A stretch of 10,581 nt of DNA from Ichthyophonus hoferi (GCA_002751075.1 NAOQ01000307.1:76435-87015), one strand, 5' to 3'. Positions 1 to 9,316 are shown, counted from the first letter of the stretch. Program-made: numbers and translations. The notes: generated from the sequence alone by a model not told the origin.

Positions 1-1096
1 GGGGGGGGTACAGAAACTATCTTTAGATTGTAATAAAATATGCAATAAAAATTATGTATTAAAATAATCACCACCACAATACGTCATAACATATGAAATG
101 TTCTAACCAATATTTAGAATTAAAGCCATAATATAATTGGTTTTGTTTTTTTTTTCTCGTTGGGATTTACCTCATCTGATTCGCATTGCTTTTGTCAGAA
201 TTTTAAATTTTATATTAAAAAATATTTTGTTCTAAAGAATTTTAAACTATGACTTTCCTCACCTTTGATTGACTAAATTAAACTCCTACAAGCTAAAAAT
301 GGCAAAAATAGTGGTTTGTTAAGAGATTAAACGTAAACTACTCATAAATCGTTTATTTTAAGTCGCTGCTTAATCAAATGATGGATGGGTAATCCCCACT
401 AAATTCAAAGATTGGATGTTCCATAGCATAATAATCGCAATTTTCACTTTAAAAAGGTTGAAAGTGTGTAATGATAGTCCGAATAAGGATTAAGTTTGCT
501 GCTAAAGCGTAAGTGTAAAGGTTCCAGACCCAATCAGAATTAAAATTAAAATCTTAACACCAACTCTCACTATCTAATAACGGATTTACAATCTCTTTAA
601 AATACAAGGTGATTTGATAGTAAGAGCCAATAAGAATCCTGCATGTATATATACATCCTCCCCATAGATAATTATATGCACATTAGAAGTAGAATAAAAG
701 ATCATAAAAAATTAAAAATTTAAAACATTTAAGTAAAGCTAAATAAAAAATCATTTACTGTGCTTTAAAACCTCTAAAAAAATCATATCATTGGGGCTGA
801 TGATATTTTTACAGACATTTTAAACGTCAACTTAGATTTTAATACACAACCTCAAGTCATAATTAAAATATGAATAACAGTGAATTTTTAATTTTTTTAA
901 ACAAACCAATTACTTTGCAAGTTACATATTTCTCTATCCAATCAAATCGCTGAGATTAGCAATAATATGATATACATTTATTTTTGTCAAACAGCTAGGA
1001 CCATTTATAATTTAAAAAGAAATGGCCAGTAATATAACACTAATACTAATACCAATACCAATCCTTAATTAAAAATTAAATAGCCAGTTTACATAC
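1..1096 (-). other. XRCC6: Ku70 gene, part of intron 2
   Basis: This AT-rich stretch lies downstream of the GTATGT donor of Ku70 exon 2 on the minus strand, so it should be intron 2. I looked on the minus strand for the next expected Ku70 segment, the one leading into the human-like VLQELD region, and found no convincing exon. A short candidate with good splice signals (minus strand, about 254-284) has stops in all three frames. The next exon is therefore probably beyond the left edge. The stretch contains several CCAAT/ATTGG words and a short cluster of AATAC/CCAAT units near 1040-1065. Confidence 0.55.
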
Positions 1097-1279
1097 CGTG
1101 TTGAAAAATCCCAAGGCAATCAGATCATTAGGATTAGTAATAATTTTGTTAGCGTATATACTTCTCAGACACTTAAGGGCCATTTGCACAGGACATTGTT
1201 GTTGGTCTTCACTCTTGATAAACATACCCACACTACTATCTATCATGATAACGCATACATTGCGCAGGGAAGTATGGAA
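1097..1279 (-). CDS. XRCC6: Ku70 exon 2, start of the vWA-like domain
   Basis: Ku70 binds broken DNA ends with Ku80 and recruits the non-homologous end-joining machinery in the nucleus. This 61-codon exon is preceded on the minus strand by a strong pyrimidine tract ending in CTATAG and followed by the donor GTATGT. It is open in phase 0 at both ends. The translation aligns in order with the start of the human Ku70 von Willebrand A-like domain as I remember it: IDSSVGMF (residues about 47-54) against VDASKAMF, RSIYANKII (73-81) against QSVYISKII, and DLIALGFFNT (86-95) against DLLAVVFYGT. Spacing between the blocks is also conserved. As in other Ku70 proteins, the metal-site motif of true vWA domains is degenerate. 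The opposite strand of this interval is also open but is a shadow. The identity is by recall rather than by search, but three ordered blocks make it strong. Confidence 0.86.
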
Positions 1280-2105
1280 CTATAGGAAAAGTAAGAGGAG
1301 AGAGGAAAGGGAGGGATTGTTAGTGCATATGAAGGGCTGTACGTGTGTCGGTTTATGTGTCTTACGTTTGACTTAGAATAAATCTATATATAATATTATA
1401 TATATATCTATGCATGTGAGGGCAGGTATGAATAATGTGTATATGGCAATATTTTAGTATGTGTATATATGTAAATGTATATAAATACATTTATATTTAT
1501 ATCTATAAGTATTTATATATTTTAAGTATGTATCTATTGGGCAATGAAAAAGAAAGAAAGAGCATTGGGAAATAATCACTATAATAGCATTCACTTTAAA
1601 CTTTTATGTTTTATATTTGTATCAATAATAAATTTAACATTAAAAATACAATATCGAACAACGTATTATATTTTATTATACTTTACTGTATTGTATTAGA
1701 TTATATTATAATATATCATATTATACTATATATTTATTACTACTCTATTTATATATATAAAGGGAGAGAAGTTGATATATAAATTATAAAGGCGTTTAAG
1801 TGTATTTGAACTGACAACATGGAAAAGTGTTGCTGTCAATATATGAACTTGCTTCAATATATATACACCCATACGTGATGGATACAAACATGTGCATGCA
1901 TAAATACCTACACATTATCATTCATACATACATACATATGTATATACGTGCAAACAAGCAAGCAAACAAGAAAATAAACATACATACATACATATAGCCA
2001 CATCTACCTACCTACCTACGCACATACATATTACCTTGCTTACTTCATTCCCTAAACATCATTTACGACAAACAAACAACAGGAAACAAAGCTCTACCAA
2101 CCCAC
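1280..2105 (-). other. XRCC6: Ku70 intron 1 (826 bp)
   Basis: This interval separates the two Ku70 exons. It begins with GTGGGT after exon 1 and ends with a long pyrimidine run and CTATAG before exon 2, all on the minus strand. It holds AT-rich low-complexity sequence (about 1380-1760) and a cluster of tetranucleotide microsatellites (about 1921-2030). No further coding sequence was seen in it. Confidence 0.7.
1921..2030. repeat. Tetranucleotide microsatellite cluster
   Basis: Four short arrays follow one another: (CATA)n at about 1923-1937, (CAAA/CAAG)n at about 1951-1970, (CATA)n at about 1979-1994 and (CTAC)n at about 2004-2019. They lie inside Ku70 intron 1. Such arrays fit an animal-like genome. 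Confidence 0.85.
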
Positions 2106-2207
2106 ATGTGAGCCAACAGCCTCTTCCTCTTCTTCCTCCTCATTATCCCAGTCAATAGTAGACCCTTTGTATGTGAAATAACTACTAGTAGCAAATGACA
2201 TCGACAT
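2106..2207 (-). CDS. XRCC6: Ku70 exon 1, start codon and acidic N-terminal tail
   Basis: On the minus strand an ATG at 2207 opens 34 codons that end at CAT, directly before a GTGGGT donor. The exon ends in phase 0, which joins in frame to exon 2. The peptide begins MSMSFATSSYF and carries TIDWDN followed by seven glutamates. Human Ku70 also has a short aromatic and acidic N-terminal tail before its vWA-like domain, so length and character fit. A second in-frame ATG at 2201 is an alternative start two codons in. Reading past the donor reaches a stop after three codons (Val-Gly-Trp), so splicing is needed to continue. The tail alone would be too variable to identify; the assignment rests on its position and phase relative to exon 2. 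Confidence 0.74.
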
Positions 2208-2440
2208 ATTAAAATTGAAATGAAAAAGCAAATAAAAAATAAAAATAAAAAACCCTCTTAATATATGAAACTTTTGTCTTTATTTATACTTTATAATTTC
2301 AAAATATTCAGATATAATTTTAATTTATTATAATCTTAACTCCTCTTTCTTAGCAAATTTTTAGTACTAAATTGGTTTTACTGCAAACAAACTATACTTA
2401 TTGTTAAAAATATAATATTTCTTCTATTTCAAAGCCAACG
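2208..2440. other. Ku70 5' leader and proximal upstream region
   Basis: AT-rich sequence immediately upstream of the Ku70 start codon. On the minus strand a T-rich run sits just before the ATG. Apart from the TATA-like box I see no gene in it. Confidence 0.4.
2281..2288 (-). promoter_or_regulatory. XRCC6: TATA-like box upstream of the Ku70 start
   Basis: The minus strand reads TATAAATA about 75 bp upstream of the Ku70 ATG, which would put transcription start near 2250 and give a short 5' leader. The surroundings are so AT-rich that a chance match is quite possible. No CCAAT word lies within about 85 bp of it. Confidence 0.25.
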
Positions 2441-2560
2441 GGTACCGATAAAATCATGCGATCCAGTCGGTGATCGAGTACTTAGCTAATAATGGGTTAG
2501 GGAGCAATACCGATTAAAGCGATTAACATAGGCAATCTGCGATTAGTTTGCGATTAAGTG
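2440..2560. other. CpG-bearing patch with GCGATTA repeats
   Basis: About nine CpG dinucleotides fall in 120 bp, against an otherwise CpG-poor background. The right half carries four copies of CGATTA, three with a preceding G, starting near 2510, 2519, 2539 and 2550. The word AATCTGCGATTA (2534-2545) recurs inverted at 8119-8130. The patch lies about 250-350 bp upstream of the Ku70 start, so it could be promoter-associated, or it could be a decayed repeat. Short open frames within it all hit stops and I call no gene. Confidence 0.5.
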
Positions 2561-2694
2561 TTGATGCTTAATCTATGTGATCAGCAACTTTAATCATACT
2601 ATACTTAATTTAACTAGATGTTTTCCTATTGGTCATCTTTTAATAAAGTTACAAGTGTTCTTATTGGATTACAGAATTGGGAACAACAAAGGTG

Positions 2695-2805
2695 TCAAGT
2701 TTGTCATTGTCCCATTGGTCTATATTTATGATCCACACCATTTTCTATTTGATGAATGAGAGAGGGTAAGAGAAACCATGTGAACTTTAGCATTGCCAAA
2801 TCTTA
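2695..2805 (+). repeat. Diverged dispersed repeat, copy 1
   Basis: This segment aligns with 3340-3450 from ATTGGTCT through GAGAGG-GTAAG and ATGTG to a block near AACTTTAGCATTGCCAAA. In the last 18 aligned bases all six differences are transitions, which argues for common descent and not chance. The family is unknown to me, and no terminal inverted repeats or target duplications were seen. Confidence 0.5.
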
Positions 2806-3339
2806 ATAAATACACGTACACAAAAATAATATTTCTATCTATTAGAGATACAACTTTACATTATCAGTGTCAGCTGGAAAGGCGGTCATCAAGCTTTATG
2901 GTGTAAGAGACTATAGTTACGAATTTAGTTGACTTTTCTAAGTTACATCTTCTTTTTTATTTTTATTTTTATTGAAACCCAATACCTTTTTGTTTTAAAT
3001 TTTGGCAAACTATATTGCTTAGGGCTAAAAATTGTCATAGTATATGATTAAATTCACAAATCTGAATTAATATCTAATTGATCAATTAGATCTCCCATAT
3101 AATATGTTAGAGTTCAGTCTTGTTTATGCAAGAAAATAACAAGAAAGCACACTTACAGCACACTGAATTCTTTGCATTAGACCTAAAAATAGTAATCGAT
3201 CAAATATTAATAATCATAATAAAAAATGGCTCTCAACTCCGCAGTCATAATTCAACCAGGATACTAAGTTCTGTGTTAAAACGAGGCCATATAAAAAAGG
3301 CTTATATATTAAAAATACATTTATATTCCCACAGTATAA

Positions 3340-3450
3340 GGTTTTCATTGGTCTGTATAAATATTGCCTCCCCAATCAATTATTGAACTAAACGGAGAGG
3401 GGTAAGCAAAAATGTGTCAGCTTTGATGTTGTCAAAAGCTTCAAAAGTAC
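3340..3450 (+). repeat. Diverged dispersed repeat, copy 2
   Basis: Partner of the segment at 2695-2805, in the same orientation and about 640 bp away. Shared blocks are CATTGGTCT, GAGAGG followed by GTAAG, ATGTG, and an 18-base block that differs only by transitions. The frame equivalent to the open one in copy 1 is interrupted here, which is why neither is called an exon. Confidence 0.5.
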
Positions 3451-4605
3451 AGGAAAGTACAGGTATGTCTATGCTAATTTAGGAATGGAGTTGTATCCTG
3501 TTTGTTATAAATTTATAAATATTGATATGGCTAATTTTAACTGAGAGAAAAAACTTGTAATTATATAGTTGCAGCCTAATATATAAATAAAAAACTAAAT
3601 AAGCAGATACAATGTCTACACCAATGTGGCACATTTCAGCCAGCTCAACTATATACATATCAAATGCATACAAAAACATTTGCACCTTATGTATTAGTTA
3701 AGTATATACACATGTTTTTATTTTAAAAAATTGTATTTTAATTTTATTTATTTGTTTCAATAATCTAAGTTGCTTGTTGGCCCCATCAGTTGACCTGGGA
3801 TCTATGTCAGATTAAAGATGACATATTTGTAAAAAGCAAGGACAAATAGATTTTTCGGGTAATAGCTGCAAAACACAGATAACACTTTAACATACCTGAA
3901 ATTATTCTAATCCTCTTGCAATAATACATTATTAATACCACCGTATGAACACACGTAGTTAATATTACATCGTATAATATATGTGAAAATGCCTACTACT
4001 TAAAGCAATATTTATAGTACATATAACATATCTGAAAACGGGATTGTGATACATCTACAAAGATTTGTTAAAAACAATTGACCAAATCTATCTCTTCAAG
4101 GCTTAATTAAATAGAACCCATAACCAATATTAATACAAGTGTGGTAGGTAATTGTAACTATTAACAATTATTAGACTTGATAATTGAAATATTTAAATCT
4201 AGACTTTTAGTTGTTTTCCAAATGATTTATTGGATTTGTGGGCATAAGCTGTGGTAGATGCCTATGCTATACAATGTTAGTAGGACAAACAAAGCGTGGA
4301 GAGTCTTCAAAATGATTTAAGTGGTTTGAGAAAATCTCAATTATTAAATTAATAATAGTATTATTATTAATTAAAATATTCTAGCTAATTATAAACAGAT
4401 GTAAATAAAAATACTCTATGCATGGTTAGACAAATGGTTTCATTATACAGGAATCCATACTTGGATATCTACCCCAAATAAAGATATGACAATTATAATA
4501 CATGCGTATCTTTGGGCACGGCATACTTTACCTATCAGTGTCACATAATACCCAATAAAAATAGTGGGAGATTAAACCTTCCTACTTTGTTAACATATCT
4601 GGCTC

Positions 4606-4635
4606 TATTTATTTATTTTATTATTATTATTATTT
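4606..4635. repeat. (ATTT)n/(ATT)n microsatellite
   Basis: Short ATTT units run into five or so ATT units. It is simple sequence with no gene nearby. Confidence 0.75.
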
Positions 4636-5669
4636 GGTGATAATCACATATTTATTGATCTTTTACAAGGACAAGGGGTAATTAATAAAAAATTAAATAT
4701 TATTCTTTTCCATTAAACATCCATTAAAATTGATACCAATTGGGATATTTTTTTTTAAAAATAATTTTATGCACAGGACAAAATGTTCTTCAACTAAGAA
4801 ATACCAGTTCTTAACTACCTTAGTCTATAATTTTTTTCTTTATTTTTCTGCCCCGTAACATTCCCAGCCAAACTATAAAACAAATCCAAATCTTAGAATC
4901 ATGCTTTTTGTGCAATGTAATTTCCAATACCGTATGTATACATTACTAATTGCTATTAACATAATGTCTTATACAAGCCTATGAATGGCCCTATGTAAAC
5001 AATTAGGGCTAGATTATGGTGTCTTAAAGAGTTTTGGATAATACGTTTCTTGATTTTTAATTGGTAAGTTATGCCTTTAGGTGAAAAGCGCCTAGTATCT
5101 TGCTACGTAAACCAATCGCAATGTAATCGCGTAGATCTTAAATATTGGTTGTTCAATTGTTAGGAAATTTGAATTGTTGATAAATTACTACTTACTCTTC
5201 AAAAACCAGTTATTGGAAATACAGGATTGTGGTCCAGAAAAATTCAGTATATACAAAAAATACAAAATAAGTGTTCTAGCCCTACATATAATTTTAATTT
5301 TTCCAGTATAAACTCAATTGTGATTGGTGCATCTTGTATTATTTTTTTGCTCTCGACTACTATCAGACCTTTACCAGAAAAAAAAATATTACCAAAACTT
5401 TTTTTCGTGGTAACAATAAAAATTAAAATTAGCATTAAATTTTTATTGTTTTACAAATTTTTCTATTACAAGCCGTATTTAATGAGCATGCAATAAACTT
5501 TTACCGCTACTTATTATTTTCTAAAATTTAAATTTTATAAAATTGCCACCCTCTTATCAAGTTTCTCATGGCTTAATAAACATAAGATCTTTACCCAATA
5601 ATAAATTGAATATATTTAACCAATCTAGATACACATACTCTAAACCAATAAAAAATAAATATAAAATAA

Positions 5670-5830
5670 CGCTATCCCTGTATTCGCTGATTCCTGCGAT
5701 GTGATAACTATATAAATATAATTTGCATGTCAGATCGACCTTACACCGGCAGTCGTGTCAACTGTTGTTATGTGTAGGCACGTTTTTTCCAACGGAAAAT
5801 ACATAGGTACAGTTTACACGTGACTAACGT
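5670..5830 (+). promoter_or_regulatory. Candidate promoter: CpG-rich patch with TATA-like box and E-box
   Basis: Roughly twelve CpGs lie in this 160-bp patch, far above the surrounding DNA. TATAAATA is at 5711-5718, followed by TCAGAT at 5730-5735, and a palindromic CACGTG E-box is at 5817-5822. A short frame starting with ATG 5727 reads MSDRPYTGSRVNCCYV before a stop and is not called as a gene. The patch lies about 1.9 kb upstream of the plus-strand gene and could drive a non-coding first exon. It could equally be a decayed GC-richer repeat. The spacing from TATA to TCAGAT (about 21 bp) is shorter than usual for a TATA-Inr pair. Confidence 0.3.
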
Positions 5831-6864
5831 TTTTTTTTAAAAGTTTTTTAACTACTTATTACTAAAACAAATTATCATGCTAGACTTACTCGTATTAACC
5901 CTCCAAGCTATCTGTAATTGATAGCTTAACCACTGCGGTAATATCTTTGTTTCCTAGTTCTATTAATAACCTGAATTGGGTGTAGAATAGTTTCAATATT
6001 TTTTTTTGGCAAATTTGTGCATGACAATATGGTGGGTGTATATATATCTATATTTATATGATATTGGAAGCATTGCTTAAAAGAATCAAGCATTTGTAAA
6101 GTAAACACAAAGCTTTAGGATTATCTTTCTTACATTCCAGATCATTTTATATTATATTAAAATAGCCATTTAGATATGAGGAAAGGCTACAAGGTATTTT
6201 ATTTACCAATGTAAGACTTGGAATTTGATTTGATGCTGGTGATTATACTTTAGTGTTTCCTAGGCCAATCATACACTGTCTTGACACCTCGACATAGAAT
6301 ATCTGCATATGCATAGTGATGTTGGATTTTACTGGAGCAGTTATAAATACATAATATATAATTTTGTATTCTAAGAAATATTGTTTATTGTTTCTATTGT
6401 TGTTAAATAACCATACTTTTTTTCACTGAGATGACTTTGTGATTCCTGCAAACTTCAACCTATACCTTTAGTGGTTATCATATAGTTTTAATTATTATTA
6501 CATATCAGTTTAATTACAATTAATTCTAATTAAATTGCTTTAACTTTGCTGAAACATATTTAGGAATGCATTCATTTTTTCCTTTTATTATTATTATTCT
6601 TATATATTATATAGGTTTTATTGCAATGCTAGTAACCCAATCTAGGGAAGCAGTTATATTTGAATATATACTTTATACAATTGAATTGGTAAGACCCAAT
6701 CAAAATAAAATCTTCTCAATTTTTATATCATAGGTTAGACGTATCACAATAAACAATTAAAATTTAACTTTATAATATATAATATCACTATAATGAAATC
6801 TACATGGTAATACGGGCCTGGACCGGACAATATACTCTTAACGAGTCTTTTTAAACCTAACACA

Positions 6865-6888
6865 CCAATGAGCATTCTCTTATAAAAT
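6865..6888 (+). promoter_or_regulatory. CCAAT word 16 bp before a TATAAAAT box
   Basis: CCAAT (6865-6869) and TATAAAAT (6881-6888) would place transcription start near 6910, about 750 bp upstream of the ATG at 7662. In a canonical promoter the CCAAT box is farther from the TATA box. Both words are common in this window, so this is a weak alternative to the 5711 candidate. Confidence 0.2.
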
Positions 6889-7157
6889 GCATGCTTTCCT
6901 TTGGGCTTTTTCCTTTTTTCTTTTTCTGCGCTCTACTTTTATATTTTGATAGAATATAATCGAAATCCACCAATAGCATTAAGGCATTATAATTATTCTG
7001 TAAATCAATTAAAAATAAACAAACAGCTCTGTCAAAGATTGATTGGCTTTTTTATTGAATACTGCCAATGGTTTCTGACAGTAAAATTAAATATTCCTTT
7101 CATTGTTTCTACTGTAATAATATATACACTTGCATGTTTAGTATGTATTAGGAAATG

Positions 7158-7160
<3 letters not shown>

Positions 7161-7193
<33 letters not shown>
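7161..7193. repeat. (TA)n microsatellite
   Basis: About sixteen uninterrupted TA units. Neighbouring sequence to about 7450 is also rich in short TA and ATT runs. Confidence 0.9.
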
Positions 7194-7195
<2 letters not shown>

Positions 7196-7644
7196 TTATG
7201 TTGCTTTACATTGCATTATTACTATGATTATTGTTATATAGTATCCATATCGATCAGAGAAAGCTTTCCTTATTAAAAGAAAACAATACAGAATATATTT
7301 TCTTCATTTATCTTACAATTATTATATCTTTTCTTTCTTATTTTTATTATTATTTTATATTTTTTATAATGACTTTTACTATTATTCATGCACATACTTA
7401 TATATATACCCTAATAAACACGAAACAGCTGACTATATATATATGATTATTTGTATAACTATATATATGCTTGTGCGTTCATATGCAGTTTATTTCCTTT
7501 GTGGGATACACATATACATATTTGTATACATAATAAAATACATAGCGACAAAACTACATATTATAAGGTACTTATACACACTGCTTTGCCAATAAATATA
7601 TCTATACTTATACTTATAGTTATGGTCATACTTTACTTATACAG

Positions 7645-7929
7645 ATATTCAGACGGACATTATGCCAAGGCAGCCAATACCATGTGAGATTGACGTAAAT
7701 AAATCACCAGTCATATCACCCCTCCTATCTATCCCACCCCTTCACCTCTTACCTTCCCCTGCTTTTATTGGTGGAGAGGAGGTTGCTATGATACCAGAGA
7801 CCAATCAGAATCCATCCTTAGAACTCATTGGTTGCTCTAACACTTTTTTTGATTCTATTGGTAAACTTGGTACACGTGCAACAAGAAGGAGCTCTGTGAG
7901 TGGTGGATCTCGGCGAGGAAGTCTCACAG
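7645..7929 (+). CDS. Unidentified plus-strand gene, exon A (likely start codon)
   Basis: This exon is noticeably more GC-rich than its surroundings. It is open from the acceptor to a strong ACAG-GTAAGG donor, ending in phase 1. Two acceptors are possible: TTATACAG ending at 7644, or TTCAG ending at 7652. The likely start is ATG 7662, with A at -3, giving 89 codons plus one base here; an earlier start in an unseen exon cannot be excluded. The product is rich in Ser, Pro and Ile and has no signal peptide. Its end carries RRSS (residues 75-78) and RRGS (84-87), both fitting the basophilic kinase pattern RRxS. The character is that of a disordered regulatory region of a cytoplasmic or nuclear protein. 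I cannot name a family from this exon alone. Confidence 0.74.
7674..7861. other. Cluster of five CCAAT/ATTGG words inside exon A
   Basis: The words start at 7674, 7767, 7801, 7827 and 7857, in both orientations and in different reading frames (for example Pro-Ile, Thr-Asn and Ile-Gly). Their presence in all contexts suggests a DNA-level signal or bias and not a protein repeat. Confidence 0.6.
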
Positions 7930-8797
7930 GTAAGGCTAGAGCCTTTAAAATTTTAAGAAATTTAAATTGGACTTTCTATTGACTTATTGAGTTTCATCAG
8001 TTTTGGGCAGATTAAAGTTCTTATACTAATTTCGCCTATCATATCACAGATTGCACATATTATATTAATGCTGCTAATTAATTGGCATTGGTCGATGAAT
8101 AATCAAAACCTCATTGGTTAATCGCAGATTAGTTCTCAAGTCTCCCCCTTCGACAAATTTGAAAATATGTATTTATAGATAGCCAATAGGGTAAATATTT
8201 AATTGAAAGGCAATACAATAATAGGCTAACCCTAATTACCCACCTCCGAAGGGTCTGTGTGTGCTAATGAGATTTTTTTTTTAAAAAAAATCGCATTCAT
8301 TCTTTACATGATTAATTGATAAAATTTACATCCTACTAGTAATAAATGCATGGTAACTATGGTAACTAGTTAATGTTTTTCTATGGAAATTTATTTAAAT
8401 ATTTATTTAACCAATTGTGTATCATGTTCGTCGATTAAATTTTAATCTTCATATACATATATATGTATATCAATCATTATCCGTGTTTATATTTATATAT
8501 TTTTATATACATAATCTTTATGTATAATTGTCTAGATGTATAATCTTCCAGAGATGTTCGTAGATATAATTCAATCTATTGGTCCAGAATCACTGCGTTA
8601 CTTTGTAATTTGACTCCTTTTGGGTCAATATTAGTTCTTACCAAATATAGGTCATTTACTATGACGTCAGGGTTTCCAAATATAGACATATTCCGTACTT
8701 TTTCACTCCAAATGCCATGTATTCATATATGTTTTACCGTGTTGTTATTGGTAATTATTTGTTATCAATTAATTATTAAATATTTTAATGGGTACAG
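7930..8797 (+). other. Intron between exons A and B (868 bp)
   Basis: The intron begins with GTAAGG and ends with GGGTACAG. It contains a near-palindrome of T and A runs at about 8271-8292, a 20-bp AT palindrome at about 8451-8470, a tandem 9-mer ATGGTAACT around 8348-8365, and a full CRE-type word at 8662-8669. No further exon was recognised. Confidence 0.65.
8662..8669. promoter_or_regulatory. CRE-type palindrome TGACGTCA
   Basis: A perfect eight-base cAMP-response-element palindrome lies in the intron about 130 bp before exon B. CREB/ATF bZIP dimers bind this word. A single copy can occur by chance, although its CpG makes it rarer in this AT-rich DNA. Confidence 0.3.
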
Positions 8798-8898
8798 GTG
8801 ATTTCTTAGACATTGCGCCAATCAGACGTAACTCTGCTCCTTATTTAAGGCAAGATGGCGGCTCGTCCAATCGTTCAAGCCATTCATTTTCTAATGAG
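8798..8898 (+). CDS. Unidentified plus-strand gene, exon B
   Basis: The exon begins after GGGTACAG with two bases that complete the split Gly codon of exon A. It runs 33 full codons to AATGAG before a GTGGGT donor, ending in phase 0. The peptide starts DFLDIAPIRRNSAPYL (residues 91-106) and continues with a Gly/Ser/Asn-rich stretch. RRNSAP (99-104) fits both the RRxS kinase pattern and the mode I 14-3-3 binding pattern R-[SR]-x-S-x-P. Reading through the donor stays open for about 22 more codons before a stop, so a retained-intron product with a short alternative tail is possible. Together with exon A this puts three RRxS sites within about 28 residues. Confidence 0.74.
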
Positions 8899-9278
8899 GT
8901 GGGTAACATGATGCCTGTTGGTTATTTAAAATTTGAACGTTGTATTAAAGTAACTCTTAACTAATAGGGCTGCAGAACACCATTTAATACGGGGTTATTG
9001 AAAAATTTCAAATGAAAGAATTGGTGAGTTAAAATTCTAGTTGTACGAATATTAAAATTGGGACAATAAATACAAATCATTAAAATAAAGGCAGGCCTAC
9101 TTCAATAGTGAGATGATTTGTAGAAATGGTTACCAATAAAATATTATATTATATTATATGATGGTAGATTAACATTTATTCAGTGCTTATAATTGGTTGT
9201 CTGTATTTGCTATATTTCTTTTTTCTTTCTCTTTTTATTCTTTCATAAATTCTCTTATACTTAAACCATTAAACACGA

Positions 9279-9316
9279 ATTAATACTAATTAATACCAAT
9301 TAATACTAATTAAGAC
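9279..9316. repeat. 10-bp tandem repeat
   Basis: Three tandem copies of TAATACYAAT occupy 9281-9310, with partial units on each side. The same AATACTAATACCAAT flavour occurs at about 1042-1062, so the motif is not unique to this place. Confidence 0.8.

Larger units (their letters stand above)
2570..5660. other. Gene-poor AT-rich intergenic stretch
   Basis: I see no supported gene here. Open frames such as those near 2577-2759, 3120-3386 and 5227-5496 are AT-rich, low-complexity translations with no family resemblance. The stretch contains the diverged repeat pair, an (ATT)n microsatellite and scattered CCAAT/ATTGG words. One small exon-like interval at 2846-2932 is discussed separately. Confidence 0.5.
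5831..7644. other. AT-rich region upstream of the plus-strand gene
   Basis: No coding exon is supported here. The long open frames around 6901-7687 are AT-rich, low-complexity runs across TA repeats. The region probably holds 5' non-coding exons or intron of the gene whose first recognised coding exon starts at 7645. A weak exon-like interval around 6265-6318 has a fair acceptor but was not accepted. Confidence 0.4.

Noticed and set aside
1098-1376. 92-codon plus-strand open frame with a hydrophobic start
   Set aside because: It lies opposite Ku70 exon 2 and its pyrimidine tract. The minus-strand reading has splice signals and clear family resemblance, so this is a shadow.
2686-2763. Plus-strand exon candidate between GATTACAG and GAGAGG-GTAAGA
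   Set aside because: The open frame and donor look fair, but the segment overlaps a diverged repeat whose second copy (3340-3450) has the same donor-like word with a broken frame.
4237-4318. Open frame reading FIGFVGISCGRCLC with paired cysteines
   Set aside because: About 30 codons bounded by stops, no acceptor or donor of quality, no neighbour to join.
6265-6318. Possible small exon after GTGTTTCCTAG reading QSYTVLTPRHRISAYA
   Set aside because: One of three frames is open over only 54 bp, the donor is weak and its phase does not clearly fit exon A.
6901-7687. Three consecutive AT-rich open frames of 71-108 codons
   Set aside because: They are runs of Ile, Tyr and Leu across TA and ATT repeats with no splice support or family resemblance.
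8271-8292. T-run/A-run near-palindrome as a terminator
   Set aside because: It lies inside an intron of a spliced gene in eukaryotic-type DNA; simple sequence explains it.
8348-8365. Tandem GGTAAC words resembling an RFX X-box
   Set aside because: The halves are direct, not inverted as the X-box needs, so it is only a 9-bp tandem duplication.
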